From: Streptomyces sp. RB17
Lineage (GTDB): Bacteria > Actinomycetota > Actinomycetes > Streptomycetales > Streptomycetaceae
DNA length: 64,000 bases
Assembly (NCBI RefSeq): GCF_009604455.1
Contig: NZ_WEGL01000014.1
Location: 1 to 64,000 of the forward strand
Direction of reading: 5' to 3'
Positions 62,522 to 64,000 of this stretch are shown piece after piece. A program made the translations under genes and the position numbers. The stretch's first letter is position 1, and each line of letters starts with the position of its first letter. Below the pieces are notes generated by a model. It saw nothing but the letters and a program-made list of their open reading frames with translations. It was not told the DNA's origin and searched no databases.

Positions 62522-64000
62522 TCAGTAGATGTTCGATGGCCGGACCATGCCTTCGGCCAGGTCGCCGAAGCCGGGGGCCACGATCGCGCCCGGGTTCTGG
62601 ACGATCTCCTCGACCACCAGCGTTTCGGTGGTGAGCAGCAGCGCCGCGACGGACGCCGCACTCTGCAGCGCTGAGCGGGTCACCTTCAGCGGGTCGATCA
62701 CCCCGAGGGCGAACATGTCGCCGTACTCTCCGGTGAGCGCGTTGAACCCGTGTCCCGTGGGCAGTGCGGCGACACGGTCGAGGACCTCCTGGCCGTCGTA
62801 ACCGGCGTTGATCGAGATCCAGCGCAGCGGTTCGCCGAGTGCACGGCGGACGATGTCCCGTCCGGCGGAGTGGTCCCCGGACAGTTCGAGGCGCTCCAGC
62901 ACGGTCGCGCACTGGGCCAGTGCGGTTCCGCCGCCGGCGACGATCCCCTCCTCGATGGCCGCCCGGGTTGCGGACAGCGAGTCCTCCACGCGGTGCTGCT
63001 TCTCCTTGAGCTCCACGCCGGTGGCCGCGCCGACGTGGATGACGGCGACGCTGCCGGACAGGCGGGCGATGCGCAGTTGGAGGTGGTCCTGGTCGTGTTC
63101 GTTGTCAGCGCGCTCGAGCTCCCGCTTGATCTGCTCGATACGGGCCGAGACGACCTCCTGAGAACCCGCGCCGCCCACCAGTGTGGTGCTGGACTCCGTC
63201 ACCGTGATCCTGCGGCAGCGACCGAGCTGGTCCAGCCGTGCCGCGTCCAGGCTCAGGCCGGCGTCGCCGGTGATGACCCGTCCCCCGGTGAAGGCGGCGA
63301 GGTCCTCGAGTTCGGCGATGCGCCGGTGGCCGAAGCCCGGCGCCCGCACCACCACCGACTTGAAGGTGCCGTGCACGTTGTTGGTCACGAGCATGCCCAG
63401 GGCCGGGCCATCCACCGTCTCGGCCAGGATCACCAGCGGGCTGCCGCTGCGGGTGACCTGTTCCAGCAGTGGCATCAAGGTCTGGACCGTCGAGATCTTC
63501 TCGTTGGTGAGCAGGATGTAGGGGTTCTCGAAGACCGTCTCCATCCGGTCCTTGTCGGTCACCATGTAGGGCGAGACATAGCCGTGGTCGAACTCCACAC
63601 CGTCGGCGAAACTCACGTCGAGCCCGAAGGACGGGGACTCCTCCACCGTCACGACCCCGCTGCGGCCGACGCGGGCCATCGCGGCCGCGATCGTCTCGCC
63701 GATCTCGGCGTCGTTGTTGGCAGAGAGCGTGGCCACGTGCGCGAGGTCCGCCTGGCCGGTGATCTGCCGGGTGTTCTCCTGCAGCGCGTCGATCACCGCG
63801 GCGACCGCACGGTTGATGCCCGCCTTGAGCAGCATCGGGTTCGCACCGGCGTCGACCGCGAGCAGCCCTTCGCGCACGAGGGCCTGGGCGAGCACCGTCG
63901 CGGTGGTCGTACCGTCTCCGGCGACGCCGTTGGTCTTGTTGGCGACTTCCTTGACCAGTTGGGCGCCCATGTTGGCGAACGGGTCACGCAGCTGGATCTC
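62522..64000 (-). CDS. groEL: GroEL/Hsp60 chaperonin, divergent paralogue, 5' end outside window
   Basis: At least 493 codons; the start lies beyond 64000. Motifs: NKTNGVAGDGTTTATVLAQA (ATP site), DVSFADGVEFDHGYVSPYMV, SVVVRAPGFGHRRIAELEDL (apical domain) and ATGVELKEKQHRVEDSLSAT, then EEGIVAGGGTALAQCATVLE. It ends GFGDLAEGMVRPSNIY with neither the Gly-Gly-Met tail of GroEL1-type housekeeping copies nor a His-rich tail. The deviations (for instance TQVTRSGSPLVILAETVDGP) suggest an additional, specialised chaperonin, as found in accessory regions. Confidence 0.9.
   Translation of the reverse strand, partial: EIQLRDPFANMGAQLVKEVANKTNGVAGDGTTTATVLAQALVREGLLAVDAGANPMLLKAGINRAVAAVIDALQENTRQITGQADLAHVATLSANNDAEIGETIAAAMARVGRSGVVTVEESPSFGLDVSFADGVEFDHGYVSPYMVTDKDRMETVFENPYILLTNEKISTVQTLMPLLEQVTRSGSPLVILAETVDGPALGMLVTNNVHGTFKSVVVRAPGFGHRRIAELEDLAAFTGGRVITGDAGLSLDAARLDQLGRCRRITVTESSTTLVGGAGSQEVVSARIEQIKRELERADNEHDQDHLQLRIARLSGSVAVIHVGAATGVELKEKQHRVEDSLSATRAAIEEGIVAGGGTALAQCATVLERLELSGDHSAGRDIVRRALGEPLRWISINAGYDGQEVLDRVAALPTGHGFNALTGEYGDMFALGVIDPLKVTRSALQSAASVAALLLTTETLVVEEIVQNPGAIVAPGFGDLAEGMVRPSNIY

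Overview
The window is high-GC actinobacterial DNA and almost certainly comes from a Streptomyces or a close relative. The evidence is GTG and ATG starts behind GGAGG-type ribosome sites, many ATGA/GTGA gene overlaps, secreted CBM13 (ricin-type) glycoside hydrolases of the XlnA/GH62 type, SCO6745-type, MmyB-type and membrane-anchored HTH proteins, and actinobacterial conjugation genes. It looks like an accessory part of the chromosome: intact metabolic operons alternate with frameshifted, truncated or fused genes and with insertion-sequence debris. At least four IS5-type remnants, one chimeric IS and one intact IS are present.

Layout. 0-0.5 kb: IS5 remnant and a small cut-off frame. 0.6-9.0 kb: a CoA-hydrolase-like NUDIX gene and a TetR-type regulator diverge from a tightly coupled acyl-CoA operon (SDR, NDP-forming acyl-CoA ligase, acyl-CoA dehydrogenase, enoyl-CoA hydratase, NCS1 permease). 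The operon ends in a CocE hydrolase that a deletion has fused to the back part of an MmyB-type regulator. 10-15.2 kb: GDSL lipase, a decayed stretch, two adjacent membrane-anchored HTH genes diverging from a small secreted protein, with a perfect 24-bp palindrome between them. 15.2-19.5 kb: chimeric IS, a broken hypothetical gene, a membrane transporter component and an MFS tail. 19.7-31.3 kb: two HxlR-controlled catabolic neighbourhoods (SRPBCC, F420-type LLM oxidoreductase, SCO6745, tautomerase, PfpI, alpha/beta hydrolase, enoyl-CoA hydratase), each with a candidate HxlR operator, plus a frameshifted FUSC gene.

31.5-37.8 kb: remains of a P450 system (truncated P450, intact 3Fe-4S ferredoxin, broken ferredoxin reductase), a frameshifted FUSC exporter and a GH15 enzyme. 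37.9-44.5 kb: two large secreted proteins, a CBM13/beta-helix protein and a 1,393-residue serine protease with S53-like active-site motifs. 44.8-48.3 kb: relic of a conjugative element (ATPase, membrane proteins, TcpC-like protein), bounded by a truncated copy of the 23.1-kb regulator on one side and a DUF6573/IS5 fusion on the other. 48.4-50.8 kb: HTH/membrane pair with a probable leaderless promoter, then an intact IS with 15-bp matching ends.

50.9-57.2 kb: secreted lipase, HSL-type hydrolase, and a divergent hemicellulose locus (GH10 xylanase and GH62 arabinofuranosidase) whose 1.1-kb shared region carries a perfect 28-bp palindrome and a GAAA-C-TTTC box. 57.6-60.5 kb: small detoxification-like proteins (DUF4267, VOC, ABM, DUF1772) next to a TetR gene with two CTAGC-type operators. 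60.7-64 kb: small membrane protein, MntH-type metal transporter and a divergent GroEL that runs off the right edge. No rRNA, tRNA, CRISPR array or complete specialised-metabolite cluster was found.
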